64,000 nucleotides of DNA from Amycolatopsis alkalitolerans (GTDB lineage: Bacteria; Actinomycetota; Actinomycetes; Mycobacteriales; Pseudonocardiaceae). The notes under the pieces are model-generated. The model did not search any database and had not been told where the DNA came from. It was given only the letters and a program-made list of their open reading frames with translations. Each line of letters opens with the position of its first letter. The first letter of the stretch is position 1. Location: the NCBI RefSeq assembly GCF_006152065.1, contig NZ_VDFW01000021.1, positions 1 to 64,000 of the forward strand, in the 5' to 3' direction. The position numbers and the translations under genes were made by a program. Positions 17,601 to 26,449 of the stretch are shown here, in pieces.

Positions 17601-17885
17601 CAGGCCGCCGAACTGGAACAGGATCAGCGTGTTCAGCGCCGCGCGCTTGCGCCGCCGCAACGCCGCGCCCAGTACCACGAGCACCAGAGCGATCAGGATG
17701 TTCGAGTCGGCCGGGATGTTGACCAGGCTGAACAGCCCGACGGTCCATACGTAGAACCTGTGGTGCCCGCCCCAGATCAGCAGGGCCACAGACATCAGCG
17801 CGCCCAGTTGCACGACGGTGGCGACCACGCCACCGGCCTTACGTCGCCATCGGGGAACCATCGTCACCACCCGTGTGAAGCTCAT
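14631..17885 (-). CDS. lysX: Lysyl-phosphatidylglycerol synthase/lysyl-tRNA synthetase fusion LysX
   Basis: A 1084-residue membrane enzyme that charges tRNA with lysine and transfers it to phosphatidylglycerol, reducing surface negative charge and giving resistance to cationic peptides. Residues 1 to about 250 hold six or more hydrophobic helices. Next is a DUF2156/MprF-type aminoacyl transferase domain (including [19 protein letters not shown] and [17 protein letters not shown]). After that come an OB-fold ([21 protein letters not shown]) and a class II synthetase core ending [11 protein letters not shown] and PFPFVRPRA. The ATG at 17885 fits the usual basic start of the family. It is divergent from panB, with 103 bp between starts. 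Confidence 0.93.
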   Translation of the reverse strand: MSFTRVVTMVPRWRRKAGGVVATVVQLGALMSVALLIWGGHHRFYVWTVGLFSLVNIPADSNILIALVLVVLGAALRRRKRAALNTLILFQFGGLAMNLGYQATLLWAPEILGERHPHVPFGALSVGDLLSIGLIVLLFALRPAFPARLAPGAWRHGLIVGASGILMVIFSGWALLVAWPGRLTGLGDTFLWAANHATGELVQLRRLGVREGPPWLDLALDLGGSLVAVLTLSTFFRGVRSRRHRTDHEELRLRALLAKYGEDDSLGYFATRRDKSVIFAPNGRAAVTYRVLAGTSVASADPIGDPEAWPQAIEAWLAEAHTYGWSPGALGASERGARAYARAGLKALELGDEAVLDVRDFSLTGPERRTVRQAVSRIERAGYTAVARRHNEISPSEMDEIVERAQQWRGAETERGFSMALSRLGDPSDGRCVMVEAYDASGTLRGLLSFVPWGRRGLSLDLMRRDRDAENGLNEFMVARLVDVAGKFGAQRISLNFAMFRAVFAAGERIGAGPVLRAWRAVLGVASRFFQLESLYRSNAKYGPEWEPRFLCYGSARRLARVSLVAGALEGFLPQPRRSISGGGVSEAFLAGVEEIDEIRSEPPAVRRPEQVRVRIAKLDRLRKAGVDPYPAGFVRDTVLSEVSRKFGWLPPDARTGCEVRVAGRVVALRDFGGLVFARLRDSSGELQLMLGADELWRSGVDLGDQVGVRGEVVTSRRGELSVRVEDWTLTAKCLHPLPDRRKGLADPDTRVRRRYLDPDLPELLRLRGTVVRAVRDRLHTNDFLEVETPMLQRVHGGANARPFVTHINAYDMRMYLRIAPELYLKRLCVAGMERVFELNRNFRNEGVDATHNPEFTMLEAYQAYADYDSMRALTRDLVQQAAVAAYGRPVVRRPDGEHDISGDWPVVTVHDAVSSALGEEVTPSTSVEALRSYCAAAGVPFASDAGHGDLVLAAFDHLVEASTIAPTFYTDYPTDVSPLTRQHREDPRLAERWDLVAFGAEIGTAYTELTDPLEQRRRLEAQSLRAASGDVEAMELDEDFLQALEHGMPPTGGLGLGIDRLLMMLNGAPIRQIVPFPFVRPRA

Positions 17886-17988
17886 CGCACGCGCTTGGGC
17901 GCGCGCGTCCACCAGTGTCACGCTGGAGTTCCCAGATCCACGACCCGGGGACCCGATGAGGGCCTCGAGGGAAGGTTGGTCGACGACG

Positions 17989-18846
17989 ATGTCCACTTCT
18001 GGTGAGACCGCTGCGCCCTACGGCAGCGGGCCACGGCAAGCCGCACCCGTGAAGAAGGTGCGCATCCACCATCTGCAGGAGCTCAAGGACCGCGGTGAGC
18101 CCTGGCCGATGCTGACGGCGTACGACATGTACACCGCCGAACTGTTCGACGAGGCGGGCATTCCCGTGCTGCTCGTCGGCGACTCGGCCGCCAATAACGT
18201 ATTCGGCTACGAAACCTCGCTGCCGGTGACGGTCGACGAACTGCTCCCGCTGGTCCGCGCGGTGACGAGGGCGACCAAACGCGCCCTGGTGGTCGCCGAC
18301 CTGCCGTTCGGTTCCTACCAGCTCTCGCCGGAGCAGGGGCTCGCGACGGGCATCCGGTTCATGAAGGAGGGCCGGGCGCACGCGGTCAAGCTCGAGGGCG
18401 GGCGCCGGTTCGCGCCGCATGTCGAGGCGCTGACCAGCGCCGGTATCCCGGTGATGGGGCATATCGGGTTCACCCCGCAAAGCGAGCACAACCTCGGCGG
18501 CTACCGGGTGCAGGGCCGGGGCGAGGCCGGCGAGGCCCTGGTCGAGGACGCGCTGGCGCTGCAGGAGGCCGGGGCGTTCGCCGTCGTGATGGAGATGGTG
18601 CCGGCGGAGGTCGCGAAGCGGATCACGCATGAGCTGAAGATCCCCACCGTCGGCATCGGCGCGGGGCCGGACTGCGACGCGCAGGTGCTGGTCTGGCAGG
18701 ACATGGCGGGGCTGCGCCGCGGGAAGACCCCGCGCTTCGTCAAGCGCTACGCGGACCTGGCCGGAGTGCTCTCCGGGGCCGCGACGGCGTTCGCCGACGA
18801 GGTGCGACGAGGCGAATTCCCGGCGCCCGAGCACGCATTCCACTAG
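17989..18846 (+). CDS. panB: 3-methyl-2-oxobutanoate hydroxymethyltransferase
   Basis: A 285-residue cytoplasmic enzyme that adds a hydroxymethyl group from methylene-tetrahydrofolate to ketoisovalerate, the first committed step to pantothenate and CoA. Recognisable segments are [17 protein letters not shown], the metal-binding [32 protein letters not shown] and [21 protein letters not shown]. An extra 20-residue N-terminal tail is common in actinobacteria. The ATG at 17989 has a GAGGGAAGG ribosome site 12-20 bases upstream. PanC and PanD are not in the window. Confidence 0.95.
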   Translation: MSTSGETAAPYGSGPRQAAPVKKVRIHHLQELKDRGEPWPMLTAYDMYTAELFDEAGIPVLLVGDSAANNVFGYETSLPVTVDELLPLVRAVTRATKRALVVADLPFGSYQLSPEQGLATGIRFMKEGRAHAVKLEGGRRFAPHVEALTSAGIPVMGHIGFTPQSEHNLGGYRVQGRGEAGEALVEDALALQEAGAFAVVMEMVPAEVAKRITHELKIPTVGIGAGPDCDAQVLVWQDMAGLRRGKTPRFVKRYADLAGVLSGAATAFADEVRRGEFPAPEHAFH

Positions 18847-18889
18847 GCCAGCCTCTCACCCGACCGCCCACCGACACGCTCCGCGTGGC

Positions 18890-19792
18890 TCACCTCCGCC
18901 GGAACCTTTCGGCGAGCTGAGGATCGTTCTCCCACCAGAGGCCGCTCGGGGCCTCGCCCTTCTCCTCCCGCTCGTCGAGTTCGCGGTCGATCCGCTTGGC
19001 CTGCCGGTCGTCGTCGCGCATCCACCGGGTGAACAGCGCGCCGACGAACGGCAGGCCGGCCACGTCGCCGCCGATCCACAGGATGCCCGCGCCGATGATC
19101 TGGTCGGTATGCGGGTCAGGGCCCCACGCCCGGGCCAGCGCATGGTAGTAGTCCGCGGCGCGCAAGGGGCCGAGCCACAGCACGAGGCCGAGCGCCGCGT
19201 CGAGGATGACCTCGGTGAGGCTGACGCCGAACGAAACCAGGTGATGGTCCTCGCGCGGCGTCGGATCGACGCGCAGCCGTGTCCAGAAGTAGACGAACCC
19301 GCAGCACAGCACGCCGAGCCGGACGATCTCGTCGACCGCGCCGTGCCGGAGCGTGAGCTCGTACAGCGGGGTCAGGTAGATCGCGAACGGCGGAATGATC
19401 AGCAGAACGGTGATCACCAGCGGGAAGGTCAGCGCCCGTGCGAAGGTGCCACGGCCGAGTTTTCGCAGCCGGTCCGCGAACGGGGCGGTCGCGAGCACGA
19501 GGGTCAGCGGGGCGCCCAGCGCCAGCAGCAGCGGGGTGACCATCAGGAACACCACGACCTGCACCGCGCGGGCCCAGAACAACTCGTCGTCGTAGACGCC
19601 CAGGAACGAGCAGGTCATCAGCAGGATCGTGGCCAGCCCGGCGAGAAACGCGGCGCGGCGCCCTCGTGGCCAGCCGGGCATCCGGTGCGCGGCCGCCAGG
19701 TAACCGGCACCGAGCACCAGCACGAAAACGACCGCCGGGACGTCGAATGTCCTGGCCGTGAACACGCGACCCCAGGAAAGCGGGACATTCAT
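18890..19792 (-). CDS. CtaG/Caa3-type cytochrome oxidase assembly membrane protein
   Basis: A 300-residue protein with about seven transmembrane helices. It fits the caa3_CtaG family, whose members help insert copper into cytochrome c oxidase. Recognisable parts are TCSFLGVYDDELFWARAVQVVVFLMVTPLLLALGAPL and the late WGPDPHTDQIIGAGILWIGGDVAGLP. A hydrophilic, charged tail of about 50 residues follows (DDDRQAKRIDRELDEREE). Its ATG overlaps the uppP stop by 4 bp, so the two are translationally coupled. The functional link between the two genes is not obvious. Confidence 0.83.
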   Translation of the reverse strand: MNVPLSWGRVFTARTFDVPAVVFVLVLGAGYLAAAHRMPGWPRGRRAAFLAGLATILLMTCSFLGVYDDELFWARAVQVVVFLMVTPLLLALGAPLTLVLATAPFADRLRKLGRGTFARALTFPLVITVLLIIPPFAIYLTPLYELTLRHGAVDEIVRLGVLCCGFVYFWTRLRVDPTPREDHHLVSFGVSLTEVILDAALGLVLWLGPLRAADYYHALARAWGPDPHTDQIIGAGILWIGGDVAGLPFVGALFTRWMRDDDRQAKRIDRELDEREEKGEAPSGLWWENDPQLAERFRRR

Positions 19793-20724
19793 ATCGAGAA
19801 ATACACCAAACTACCGATTCCGGCGACGACACAGTAGACCGCGAACGGGTTCAGCGTACGCGTCTCGAAATACCGGATCAGGAATCGCACCGAGATATAC
19901 GCCGCGATTCCCGCCACCAGGCTCCCGGCCATCGCGGGCCCGAGCGACGCCCGGTTCTCTTCGGTGAACAGGGACGGCATTTTCAGCACCCCGGCGGCCA
20001 GGATCACCGGCGTGGCGAGGAGAAACGCGAACCTGGCCGCGTCCTCGTGGTCGAGCCCGCGGCGCAGGCCCGCGACCATCGTGATGCCGGAACGGCTGAT
20101 TCCCGGGAACAGGGCCAGGATCTGCGCGGCGCCGATGAGGACGGCCTCGACCACGCCGAGCCTCGACAGGCGGATGTCGGACGCTTCCTCGAGGCTGACC
20201 GCGCGCATCGGCATAGTGGCCTCGGCGGAGAAGTCGATGGTCTCGTCAGCCGCGCGCGACTCCGTCTTTCGCGGTCTGCCGAACCGTTCGACGGCCAGCA
20301 GCACGGCGCCGTTGAGCGCCAGGAAGATCGACGTGGGCACGGGTTTGCCGAGGAAGTCGCGCAGCGGATGCTCCAGCAGCAGGCCCGCGATACCGACCGG
20401 GATGGTCGCGAGCACCAGCAGCCAGGCAAGGCGCTGATCAGGGTTCACGACCTCGCGGTCGCGGATCGAGGTCCACAGGCCGCGGATGATGCGTACCCAG
20501 TCGCGCCAGAAGAAGATCACCAGCGCGAGCGCGGTGGCCACGTGCATCGCCACAAGGACCGAAAGGTAGGGCGAACCCTTGCCGATACTCAGATCGGTTG
20601 CCCATTTTCCGCCGATCCACGCCGGCAAAAGAATACTGTGCCCGAGACTGGACACCGGGAACAATTCGGACACACCCTGCAAGGCGCCGACGACAATAGC
20701 CTCGAAATATGTCACTGCGGACAT
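19789..20724 (-). CDS. uppP: Undecaprenyl-diphosphatase
   Basis: A 311-residue polytopic membrane enzyme that dephosphorylates undecaprenyl diphosphate, recycling the lipid carrier for peptidoglycan synthesis and conferring bacitracin tolerance. Both family motifs are present: ALQGVSELFPVSSLGH near residue 14 and PGISRSGITMVAGLRRGL near residue 200. A hydrophilic insert around residues 150-185 (FGRPRKTESRAADETID) is longer than in E. coli and typical of actinobacterial members. The ATG follows a GGGAAAGG ribosome site. It leads a two-gene operon with the CtaG-like gene. Confidence 0.94.
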   Translation of the reverse strand: MSAVTYFEAIVVGALQGVSELFPVSSLGHSILLPAWIGGKWATDLSIGKGSPYLSVLVAMHVATALALVIFFWRDWVRIIRGLWTSIRDREVVNPDQRLAWLLVLATIPVGIAGLLLEHPLRDFLGKPVPTSIFLALNGAVLLAVERFGRPRKTESRAADETIDFSAEATMPMRAVSLEEASDIRLSRLGVVEAVLIGAAQILALFPGISRSGITMVAGLRRGLDHEDAARFAFLLATPVILAAGVLKMPSLFTEENRASLGPAMAGSLVAGIAAYISVRFLIRYFETRTLNPFAVYCVVAGIGSLVYFSI

Positions 20725-20811
20725 TGAGGACCTTTCCCTGGGCGCGACGCGACGAACCAGGGTCGAAGGTACCTGACCGAGTTTCGGTGTTTTCTTGGAG
20801 TCGCCCGCTCG

Positions 20812-21576
20812 TCACAACGCCCGGCGGAGCTCCCGGTGGGCAGCGACGAGTGACGGTCCGTACCACGTCAGGTAACGGCCCGAGACGAGCGCGTAGCCCA
20901 CCCCCGGGAACGCCTCGGGCCCGTCCGCGGCGGTGAACTCGTACGGTTCGTCCGGCAACACGAGCAGATCGGCCTGGTCCGAGGCGAACCACGAAAGCAT
21001 CTCCTCGAGCTTCGGGCGCGGGTACCGGTCCTCATGCTCGCCGTACACAATGGACACGCCGAGCCGCCGGAGGACATCGCCGGCGAACGTGTCCCGCCCG
21101 AGGATCACCCACGGTTTGCGCCAGACCGGGACCACCGCGTGGCGGCGGACCGGCGGCGTCTCCCGCCACAGATCCTCCGCCTGGACAAGCCATTCGGGCT
21201 CGTCGGCCTCGAAGGCCTGCGCGAGCAAGCGGCGCAGGGAGGCGAGCGCATGCGGCACGGTCGACGGCGCCTCGGTCACCCAGACCGAGAACCCGTTGGC
21301 ACGCAAGTGTTCTACGTCCTCCAGGCGGTTCTCCTCGGAGTTCGCGAGTACGAGATCCGGCCGAAGCTCGACTATCCGGTCGACTCTCGGGTACTTCGAG
21401 CCGCCGACCCGCGGCACGTCGAGATGCTCCGGATGCGTGCAGTACTCCGTCGCCCCCGCGACCACGCCAGGCATCGTGGTCTCGATCGCCTCGGTCAGGG
21501 ACGGGACCAGCGACACGACACGACGCGGCACGCCGCGCAGCGGGACGTCCTCGCCGAGGTCGTCGAACAGCGTCAT
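20812..21576 (-). CDS. Helical-backbone metal receptor (BtuF/TroA-like), apparently without export signal
   Basis: A 254-residue homologue of periplasmic cobalamin/iron-siderophore binding proteins. The order is typical: RRVVSLVPSLTEAI at the N terminus, ATEYCTHPEHLDVPRVGGSKYPRVDRIVELRPDLVLANSEENR, then the backbone helix and a C-terminal lobe with LLVLPDEPYEF. The protein starts MTLFDDLGEDVPLRG, with no signal peptide or lipobox, and no ABC permease or ATPase is nearby. It may therefore be a cytoplasmic cobalamin- or metal-binding protein. The start is 16 bases after the RNase II-like stop, so the two are probably an operon. Confidence 0.75.
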   Translation of the reverse strand: MTLFDDLGEDVPLRGVPRRVVSLVPSLTEAIETTMPGVVAGATEYCTHPEHLDVPRVGGSKYPRVDRIVELRPDLVLANSEENRLEDVEHLRANGFSVWVTEAPSTVPHALASLRRLLAQAFEADEPEWLVQAEDLWRETPPVRRHAVVPVWRKPWVILGRDTFAGDVLRRLGVSIVYGEHEDRYPRPKLEEMLSWFASDQADLLVLPDEPYEFTAADGPEAFPGVGYALVSGRYLTWYGPSLVAAHRELRRAL

Positions 21577-21592
21577 TCCAGGTGCTCCACGA

Positions 21593-23005
21593 TCATGCCC
21601 GTTCGAACGACACCTTCCGTTTCGCCACATCCACGGCCGTGAGCCGGACCGTGATCCGCTCGCCCTCCGGCAGGTTCGCGCCCGCGCATCTTCCCATCAC
21701 GGGCGGATCCTCCACCAGGATCTCCGCACGGGCCTCCTCCGCGCGAAGCACGACCGCCTCGAAGGTACCGCCGATCCGCTCGGCCAGCATCCACGCTTCG
21801 ACCTGGTCGATGCACGCCCGCTCGACCCGTGCGGCAAGCGAATCCGACGCGCTCATCAGCAGCGGCAGGTCCGGTAGCGCGGCACGCACCCAGCCCGGCA
21901 CCTCGCGATCCGCGCTCACCGACAGGCAGATCTCGGCCGCGAACCGGTCCACCAGGCGCCGGATCGGGGCGGTCACATGCGCATACGGGGCACCGATGCC
22001 CGCATGCGTCGTCGAGGGTGGCAGCTGGCCTTCGAACGACGTGTACCCCGCGCCGCGCAGCAACCTTCTGGTGCACGCGGACAGCGCCATCGACTCGGGC
22101 AACGCCGGGTCGACGCCCGCGAGCAGCCTCGCGACCGGCACTCCGTCGGGCCAGGCGATGCCCAGCGCCTGCGCGGACCGGCGCAGCCAGGCGAGCGAGT
22201 CGCCGTCCGCGTCCGGGAGCGTCCGCAACACGCCCACGCGCGCTTCGATCATGATCGAGGCGGCCGCCATGCCGGTCAGCAGCGAGATCTCCGCGTTCCA
22301 CGCGTCGACCTCGTTCCGCGGCCGCATCCCGAGCGCCCAGCCGTCCGCGGAGTCGCCGTTGATGGCCTGCTCGGGTAGCTGCAGCTCGACCGCCCCGCGT
22401 TGCACGGCCAGTTCGCGGCGCAACCGGCCTAGCTCCGGCAGCACGGTGACGGACGGGTGGGCGGCGCCCGTTTCCAGTGCGGCCTGGACGGATTCGTAGT
22501 CGAACTGCTCGGCGGACCGGACCAGCGCGCGCCGGACCCGGATCGCGGTCGGCTCGCCCCGTGAGTCCAGGTCGATCGTCCACAGCACCGCGGGCCGCGT
22601 CTCCCCCGGGAGGAGGCTGGCGGCGCCTTCGGACAGCACCGGCGGATGCAGCGGGACATTACCGTCCGGCAGGTACAGCGTCTGCCCGCGGCGGCGGGAC
22701 TCGCGGTCCACGGGACCGCCCGGTACGACGAACGCGCCCAGGTCGGCGATGGCGTACTGCACGCGGAACCCGTCGCCGCGGCGGGACAGGAGCATGGCCT
22801 GGTCGAGGTCCTTGGCGCCGGGCGGGTCGATCGTCACCAGCGGCAGGTCGGTGGCGTCCTCGCGGTCCTCTTCGCGCGGGTCCACGCCCGCCGCCTCGGC
22901 CTCGGCGAGCACCTCCGCGCGGAAGGACTCCGGCAGCTCGAACTCGGCGCGCAGGTGACCGAAGCCCCCGTCCGCCGTAGTTGCGCCGGGCACCAAACGA
23001 GGCAC
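21593..23005 (-). CDS. RNase II/RNB-domain ribonuclease
   Basis: A 470-residue protein dominated by an RNB catalytic domain, which degrades single-stranded RNA 3' to 5'. The acidic catalytic signature is IDPPGAKDLDQAM (about residues 59-71). The domain ends with HVTAPIRRLVDRFAAEI. It lacks the N-terminal cold-shock domains of E. coli RNase II, and only a short C-terminal RNA-binding region (ERITVRLTAVDVAKRKVSF) is present. This compact form is common in actinobacteria. It is divergent from the CooC-like gene and precedes the metal-receptor gene. Confidence 0.87.
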   Translation of the reverse strand: MPRLVPGATTADGGFGHLRAEFELPESFRAEVLAEAEAAGVDPREEDREDATDLPLVTIDPPGAKDLDQAMLLSRRGDGFRVQYAIADLGAFVVPGGPVDRESRRRGQTLYLPDGNVPLHPPVLSEGAASLLPGETRPAVLWTIDLDSRGEPTAIRVRRALVRSAEQFDYESVQAALETGAAHPSVTVLPELGRLRRELAVQRGAVELQLPEQAINGDSADGWALGMRPRNEVDAWNAEISLLTGMAAASIMIEARVGVLRTLPDADGDSLAWLRRSAQALGIAWPDGVPVARLLAGVDPALPESMALSACTRRLLRGAGYTSFEGQLPPSTTHAGIGAPYAHVTAPIRRLVDRFAAEICLSVSADREVPGWVRAALPDLPLLMSASDSLAARVERACIDQVEAWMLAERIGGTFEAVVLRAEEARAEILVEDPPVMGRCAGANLPEGERITVRLTAVDVAKRKVSFERA

Positions 23006-23087
23006 GTACTCACCCTAACGCGACCGGACCGGGTTGATCCCCTGTTCGTGGCTGGGCCGGCCGGGTGTACCTTGCTCGAGCAGTAAT

Positions 23088-23106
23088 GAAAATCGATATC
23101 ATTTTC
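23088..23106 (+). promoter_or_regulatory. Zur/Fur-like palindrome over the -10 region
   Basis: GAAAAT-N7-ATTTTC forms 6-bp arms, extended by T at the left (ATGAAAATCGATATCATTTTC). It stands out as AT-rich in very GC-rich DNA. The inner TATCAT (23097-23102) lies exactly six bases before the ATG at 23109, so a bound repressor would cover the -10 element. The composition resembles actinobacterial Zur sites (TGAAAATnATTTTCA-like). Which Fur-family member binds is inference. Confidence 0.55.
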
Positions 23107-23108
23107 GG

Positions 23109-24077
23109 ATGGAGCCAGCCGTGAAGGTCGCCTTCGTCGGCAAGGGCGGCAGCGGGAAGACCACGCTGACCTCCCTGTTCGCCGCTTACCTCGCCGCATC
23201 GGGGAGGCCGGTACTGGCCATCGACGCCGACATCAACCAGCATCTGGCCGCAGCGCTGGGCGCGAGCGAAGAAGAAGCCGCCGCGCTGCCGACGCTGGGC
23301 GAGCACCTGCTGCTCCTCAAGGACCACCTCCGCGGCGGCAACCCGCGGATCGCCAGTGCCGAAGCGATGATCAAGACCACCCCGCCGGGGCGAGGTTCCC
23401 GCCTGCTGCGGCCGTTCGCCGAGGACGCGGTGCTCGACCGGTGTTTCCGGATGGTCAACGGGGTGCGGCTCGGCGTCACCGGCCGGTTCACCGAGGGCGA
23501 CCTGGGCGTGGCCTGCTACCACTCGAAGGTCGGCGCGGCGGAGTTGCTGCTGAACCATTTCGCCGACGAGGCGGGCGAGTACGTGGTGATGGACATGACC
23601 GCGGGCGCCGACGCGTTCGCCTCGGGCCTGTTCACCCGCTTCGACGTGACCTTCCTGGTCTGCGAACCGACCTTGCGCAGTGTCGGCGTGTACCGCCAGT
23701 ACGCCGATTACGCACGGGACTTCGGCGTGCGGCTCGCGGTAGTGGGCAACAAGGTCACCGACGACGAGGACGCCGAGTTCCTGCGCGGCCAACTCGGTGA
23801 CGCGCTGCTGTGCTGGCTGACCGGATCGGGTCACGTCCGCGCGACCGAGCGTGGTCAGGTCCGGCCGATCGAGACGCTCGAGCCGGGCAACGTGGCGGCA
23901 CTGGAGAAGCTTGTGTCCACTGTGGACTCGGTGGAGCGGGACTGGGTGCGCTACCACCGGCAGGCCGTGCAGCTCCACCTGCGCAACGCGCGCGCGTGGG
24001 GTAACGAGCGGACCGGCCGGGACCTCGCCGAGCAGGTGGACCCGGAGTTCGTACCCGGCACGCATGCCCGGGCCTGA
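23109..24077 (+). CDS. CooC/ArsA-like P-loop ATPase (MinD/ParA superfamily)
   Basis: A 322-residue cytoplasmic deviant-Walker ATPase. KGGSGKTT (12-19) carries the P-loop with the extra lysine of the MinD/NifH/CooC group, followed by the switch segment VLAIDADINQHL. VVMDMTAGADAF holds the later aspartate, and VVGNKVTDDEDAEFL is a guanine/adenine-specificity-like NK loop. CooC-type proteins load metals into target enzymes. A Zur/Fur-like palindrome lies over the promoter, which suggests a metal link. The next gene starts 17 bases after the stop. I do not know the target protein. Confidence 0.75.
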   Translation: MEPAVKVAFVGKGGSGKTTLTSLFAAYLAASGRPVLAIDADINQHLAAALGASEEEAAALPTLGEHLLLLKDHLRGGNPRIASAEAMIKTTPPGRGSRLLRPFAEDAVLDRCFRMVNGVRLGVTGRFTEGDLGVACYHSKVGAAELLLNHFADEAGEYVVMDMTAGADAFASGLFTRFDVTFLVCEPTLRSVGVYRQYADYARDFGVRLAVVGNKVTDDEDAEFLRGQLGDALLCWLTGSGHVRATERGQVRPIETLEPGNVAALEKLVSTVDSVERDWVRYHRQAVQLHLRNARAWGNERTGRDLAEQVDPEFVPGTHARA

Positions 24078-24094
24078 GAGAGAAGGAGAAGAGC

Positions 24095-24484
24095 ATGTCC
24101 TTGGACGTACCCGCCGCGCTGCTGGAGCGCGCCTCGTCCGGCGAGGTGACCGACGCCGAGTTCGTCGCGTGCGTGCGTGACTCGCTGCCGTACGCGTGGC
24201 AGGTGATCAGCGAGGTGGCCGCGGGCCTCGCGGACGGGGCCGACTTCGCCGACCACGCGACCCCGCCGCCGAGCGAGACCGAGCGCGGCCAGTTGTTGCG
24301 GGCCCTGGCCTCGGACGCGATCCGCGGCGGTCTGGAGCGGCATTTCGGGATGAAGCTGGCGTTCCAGAACTGCCACCGCGTCGCGGCGTTCCGCCCGGCC
24401 GCCGTGGACAGTGCCGCCTATCGGGACTTCATCTCCCCCACCGGCCAGCTCCTCAACCAGACCCCCGAGCTCCGCGACTGCTAA
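24095..24484 (+). CDS. Small conserved protein paired with the CooC-like ATPase
   Basis: A 129-residue soluble protein of unknown function. Notable are a conserved-looking core (QLLRALASDAIRGGLERHFG, then KLAFQNCHRVAAF) and C-terminal cysteine in TPELRDC. From memory it resembles a conserved actinobacterial family annotated after Streptomyces SCO5389; I cannot check this here. Cys in QNCHR, His and the terminal Cys could bind a metal. It has an AGAAGGAG ribosome site. Its position just behind a CooC-like ATPase suggests it is the ATPase partner or client. The function remains unassigned. Confidence 0.7.
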   Translation: MSLDVPAALLERASSGEVTDAEFVACVRDSLPYAWQVISEVAAGLADGADFADHATPPPSETERGQLLRALASDAIRGGLERHFGMKLAFQNCHRVAAFRPAAVDSAAYRDFISPTGQLLNQTPELRDC

Positions 24485-24497
24485 CCCGCGGAGGTGG

Positions 24498-25433
24498 TCA
24501 GGGGCGGTAGCGGTAGGGGAGTTCCGTTGGTTGGCCTGTTGGGCCGAACTGCGGTGGGTCCTCGTCCGGGTAGTTGTCGAACCAGCCGCGTTCGGCGGCT
24601 GGGATGCCGCGGGGCGGGGTGTCGGTTTCGGGCTCGACGGGGTCGGGGTCCTGCGCAGGGTCGGGGTCCCGCGCAGAGTCGGAGTCGCGCACGGGATCGG
24701 GGTGGCGCACGGGGTCGGGGTCAGCCTGTGGCGCAGAGTCGGCCTGGTGTGCGGGGTCGGACTGGGGCGCGGGGGCGGGGGGCTCGAAGCCTAGCGGCGC
24801 CACCGGTGGCTTGGTTTCCTCCTCGGCGGGCGGCTTCGCCTCCGGGGGCTCTGGCAGCGGCGGCACGTCCTCGGGTGCTTTCGCCGGTGTCGTACGCCAG
24901 ACCGGTGCCGGGGGGATGTTCATCGCCGCCGCGCGCGGGCGGTCCAGGGCGGGCTCGGCCGGCGGCTGCTGGGTGCTGCGCGGCGCGATCGGGTCGAGCA
25001 CCGAGACGAGCACCCGCGTGTGCTCCGGGTCCTCGACCTTCCGGCCGCTGCGCTCGCGATAGACCATGTCCCCCTCGGCGTCGATCTCGACCAGGTAGCC
25101 CGCCTCGGCGAGCTGCTCCTCGTCCAGGTCGACCAGGTTCTCGTACCGCGAAGGCACCACGCGGTACACCGGCCACGACAGGCGCTGATGTGCCTGGTGG
25201 AACTGCGCGAGCAGCGCGGCCATCTGCTGTTGCCACGGCAGGGACATGCCCTCGGCGAGCGAGCGTGGCAGCACCACGTAGTTCTCGTCCACCCCCGGCC
25301 AGTTCGGGGCGAGGTAATCCGCCAGCGGGGTGCTCGAAGCCGGGCGCGCGGACGACCGCGGCGGCGGGGGCGTGCCGAACAGCTCCCGCGCATCGCCCGA
25401 GGAACCGCGACGTTTGCCGAATTTCTTGGCCAC
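24498..25433 (-). CDS. Proline-rich hypothetical protein, last gene of the T4SS-like operon
   Basis: A 311-residue protein I do not recognise. The N terminus is basic ([20 protein letters not shown]). A folded-looking region (about 35-150) includes [43 protein letters not shown] and a [29 protein letters not shown] segment. The last 150 residues are disordered-looking, with repeated DPVR/DPA units around 235-285. No signal peptide or membrane helix is seen, so it is probably cytoplasmic. It starts 15 bases after the NlpC/P60 gene stop in the same operon. It could be a substrate, chaperone or regulatory subunit of the system, which is speculation. Confidence 0.72.
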   Translation of the reverse strand: MAKKFGKRRGSSGDARELFGTPPPPRSSARPASSTPLADYLAPNWPGVDENYVVLPRSLAEGMSLPWQQQMAALLAQFHQAHQRLSWPVYRVVPSRYENLVDLDEEQLAEAGYLVEIDAEGDMVYRERSGRKVEDPEHTRVLVSVLDPIAPRSTQQPPAEPALDRPRAAAMNIPPAPVWRTTPAKAPEDVPPLPEPPEAKPPAEEETKPPVAPLGFEPPAPAPQSDPAHQADSAPQADPDPVRHPDPVRDSDSARDPDPAQDPDPVEPETDTPPRGIPAAERGWFDNYPDEDPPQFGPTGQPTELPYRYRP

Positions 25434-25448
25434 AGGACTCTCCGTTGA

Positions 25449-26447
25449 TCACACACCCGGCCGCACGGCCTGCGGCACGAGCTCGTTCTCGTCGAACGAC
25501 ACCGACCGCACGTGCACGGGCACGCCGGTCTGCTGGGCTTCGACTATCTTCCCATTGCCCAGGTACATCGCCACATGGTGAATAGTGTTCGGGTTCGACG
25601 GGTCGTAGGCCCAGAACAGCAGATCCCCAGGCTGGGCGTCGCGAACCGGCAGCATCGCGCCGTCGTGGTACTGATCCTGCGACACCCGGTCGAGCGTGAT
25701 GCCGGCGGCCTCGTACGCCCGCAGCATCAACCCCGAGCAGTCGTACGCGTTCGGCCCGGTGGCGCCCCACACGTACGGCTTTCCCTGCTCCCCCAAGGCG
25801 AACGCGATCGCCCTGGCCGCCGCCTGGTTCGCCGGCAACGCCAGCCCGACGCTCTGCCCGCACCCGACCATGTCGGCTACCTGACCGACGTGCTGCACCA
25901 GGTACGCGGCCATCGGCTCCCACCGGTGGTACCGGTCCGGGAACGCCGAGCGCTCGACGTCCTGCGCCGAGGTGCCCGGCCGCTGCTGGTCCCAGCCCGG
26001 CACGGCCAGCAGCACGTCGTAGAACTTGTTGATCTCGTACCCGACGTCCTGCAACTGGGCCACGCTGCCCCAGCCCATCGACGGCCGCATCTGGAAGACG
26101 CCCAGCGAGTCCCGGTCGCCGTAGCCGAGGTTGCGCAGGCCCGACTCCGTCATACCCGCCTGGATCGCGATCTGCCAGGCCCGCGGCGAAAGCCCGCGCT
26201 GCTTGCCGACGGCGATGATCTGCTGCACGATCTGCTGCTGCTGACCGTCGAGGTTGCTCGCCTGCCCCTGCGCGGTCTGCGCCTGCCCCGGGCTCGTCGG
26301 CCCGATCGCCGCGTCACAGCCGGTGTTCTGCACCGCCTGCGCCTGCGCGGCCTGCTGGTCGGTCACCACCTTGACCACCACGCCCGCGGTCAGCACCGCC
26401 CCGAACAGGGCGGCGACCACCACCCCGATCAGCAACCCGAGCCGCAT
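25449..26447 (-). CDS. Membrane-anchored SLT-like plus NlpC/P60 cell-wall hydrolase
   Basis: A 332-residue wall-degrading protein. Residues 4-27 form a transmembrane anchor. Residues about 65-195 resemble an actinobacterial transglycosylase-like domain, with probable catalytic Glu101 in GMTESGLRNLGYG followed by DSLGVFQMRPS. Residues about 205-330 are an NlpC/P60 endopeptidase with catalytic Cys237 (AYDCSGLM) and His291 (HVAMYLG). Bifunctional proteins of this kind open peptidoglycan for type IV secretion or conjugation channels. Its ATG is in the operon two bases after the upstream TcpC/VirB8-like stop. Confidence 0.86.
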   Translation of the reverse strand: MRLGLLIGVVVAALFGAVLTAGVVVKVVTDQQAAQAQAVQNTGCDAAIGPTSPGQAQTAQGQASNLDGQQQQIVQQIIAVGKQRGLSPRAWQIAIQAGMTESGLRNLGYGDRDSLGVFQMRPSMGWGSVAQLQDVGYEINKFYDVLLAVPGWDQQRPGTSAQDVERSAFPDRYHRWEPMAAYLVQHVGQVADMVGCGQSVGLALPANQAAARAIAFALGEQGKPYVWGATGPNAYDCSGLMLRAYEAAGITLDRVSQDQYHDGAMLPVRDAQPGDLLFWAYDPSNPNTIHHVAMYLGNGKIVEAQQTGVPVHVRSVSFDENELVPQAVRPGV

Positions 26448-26449
26448 GG

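Noticed and set aside
24574-25062. Plus-strand Gly/Ser-rich open frame opposite the proline-rich gene
   Set aside because: It mirrors the DP-rich repeats of the minus-strand gene and has no independent support.
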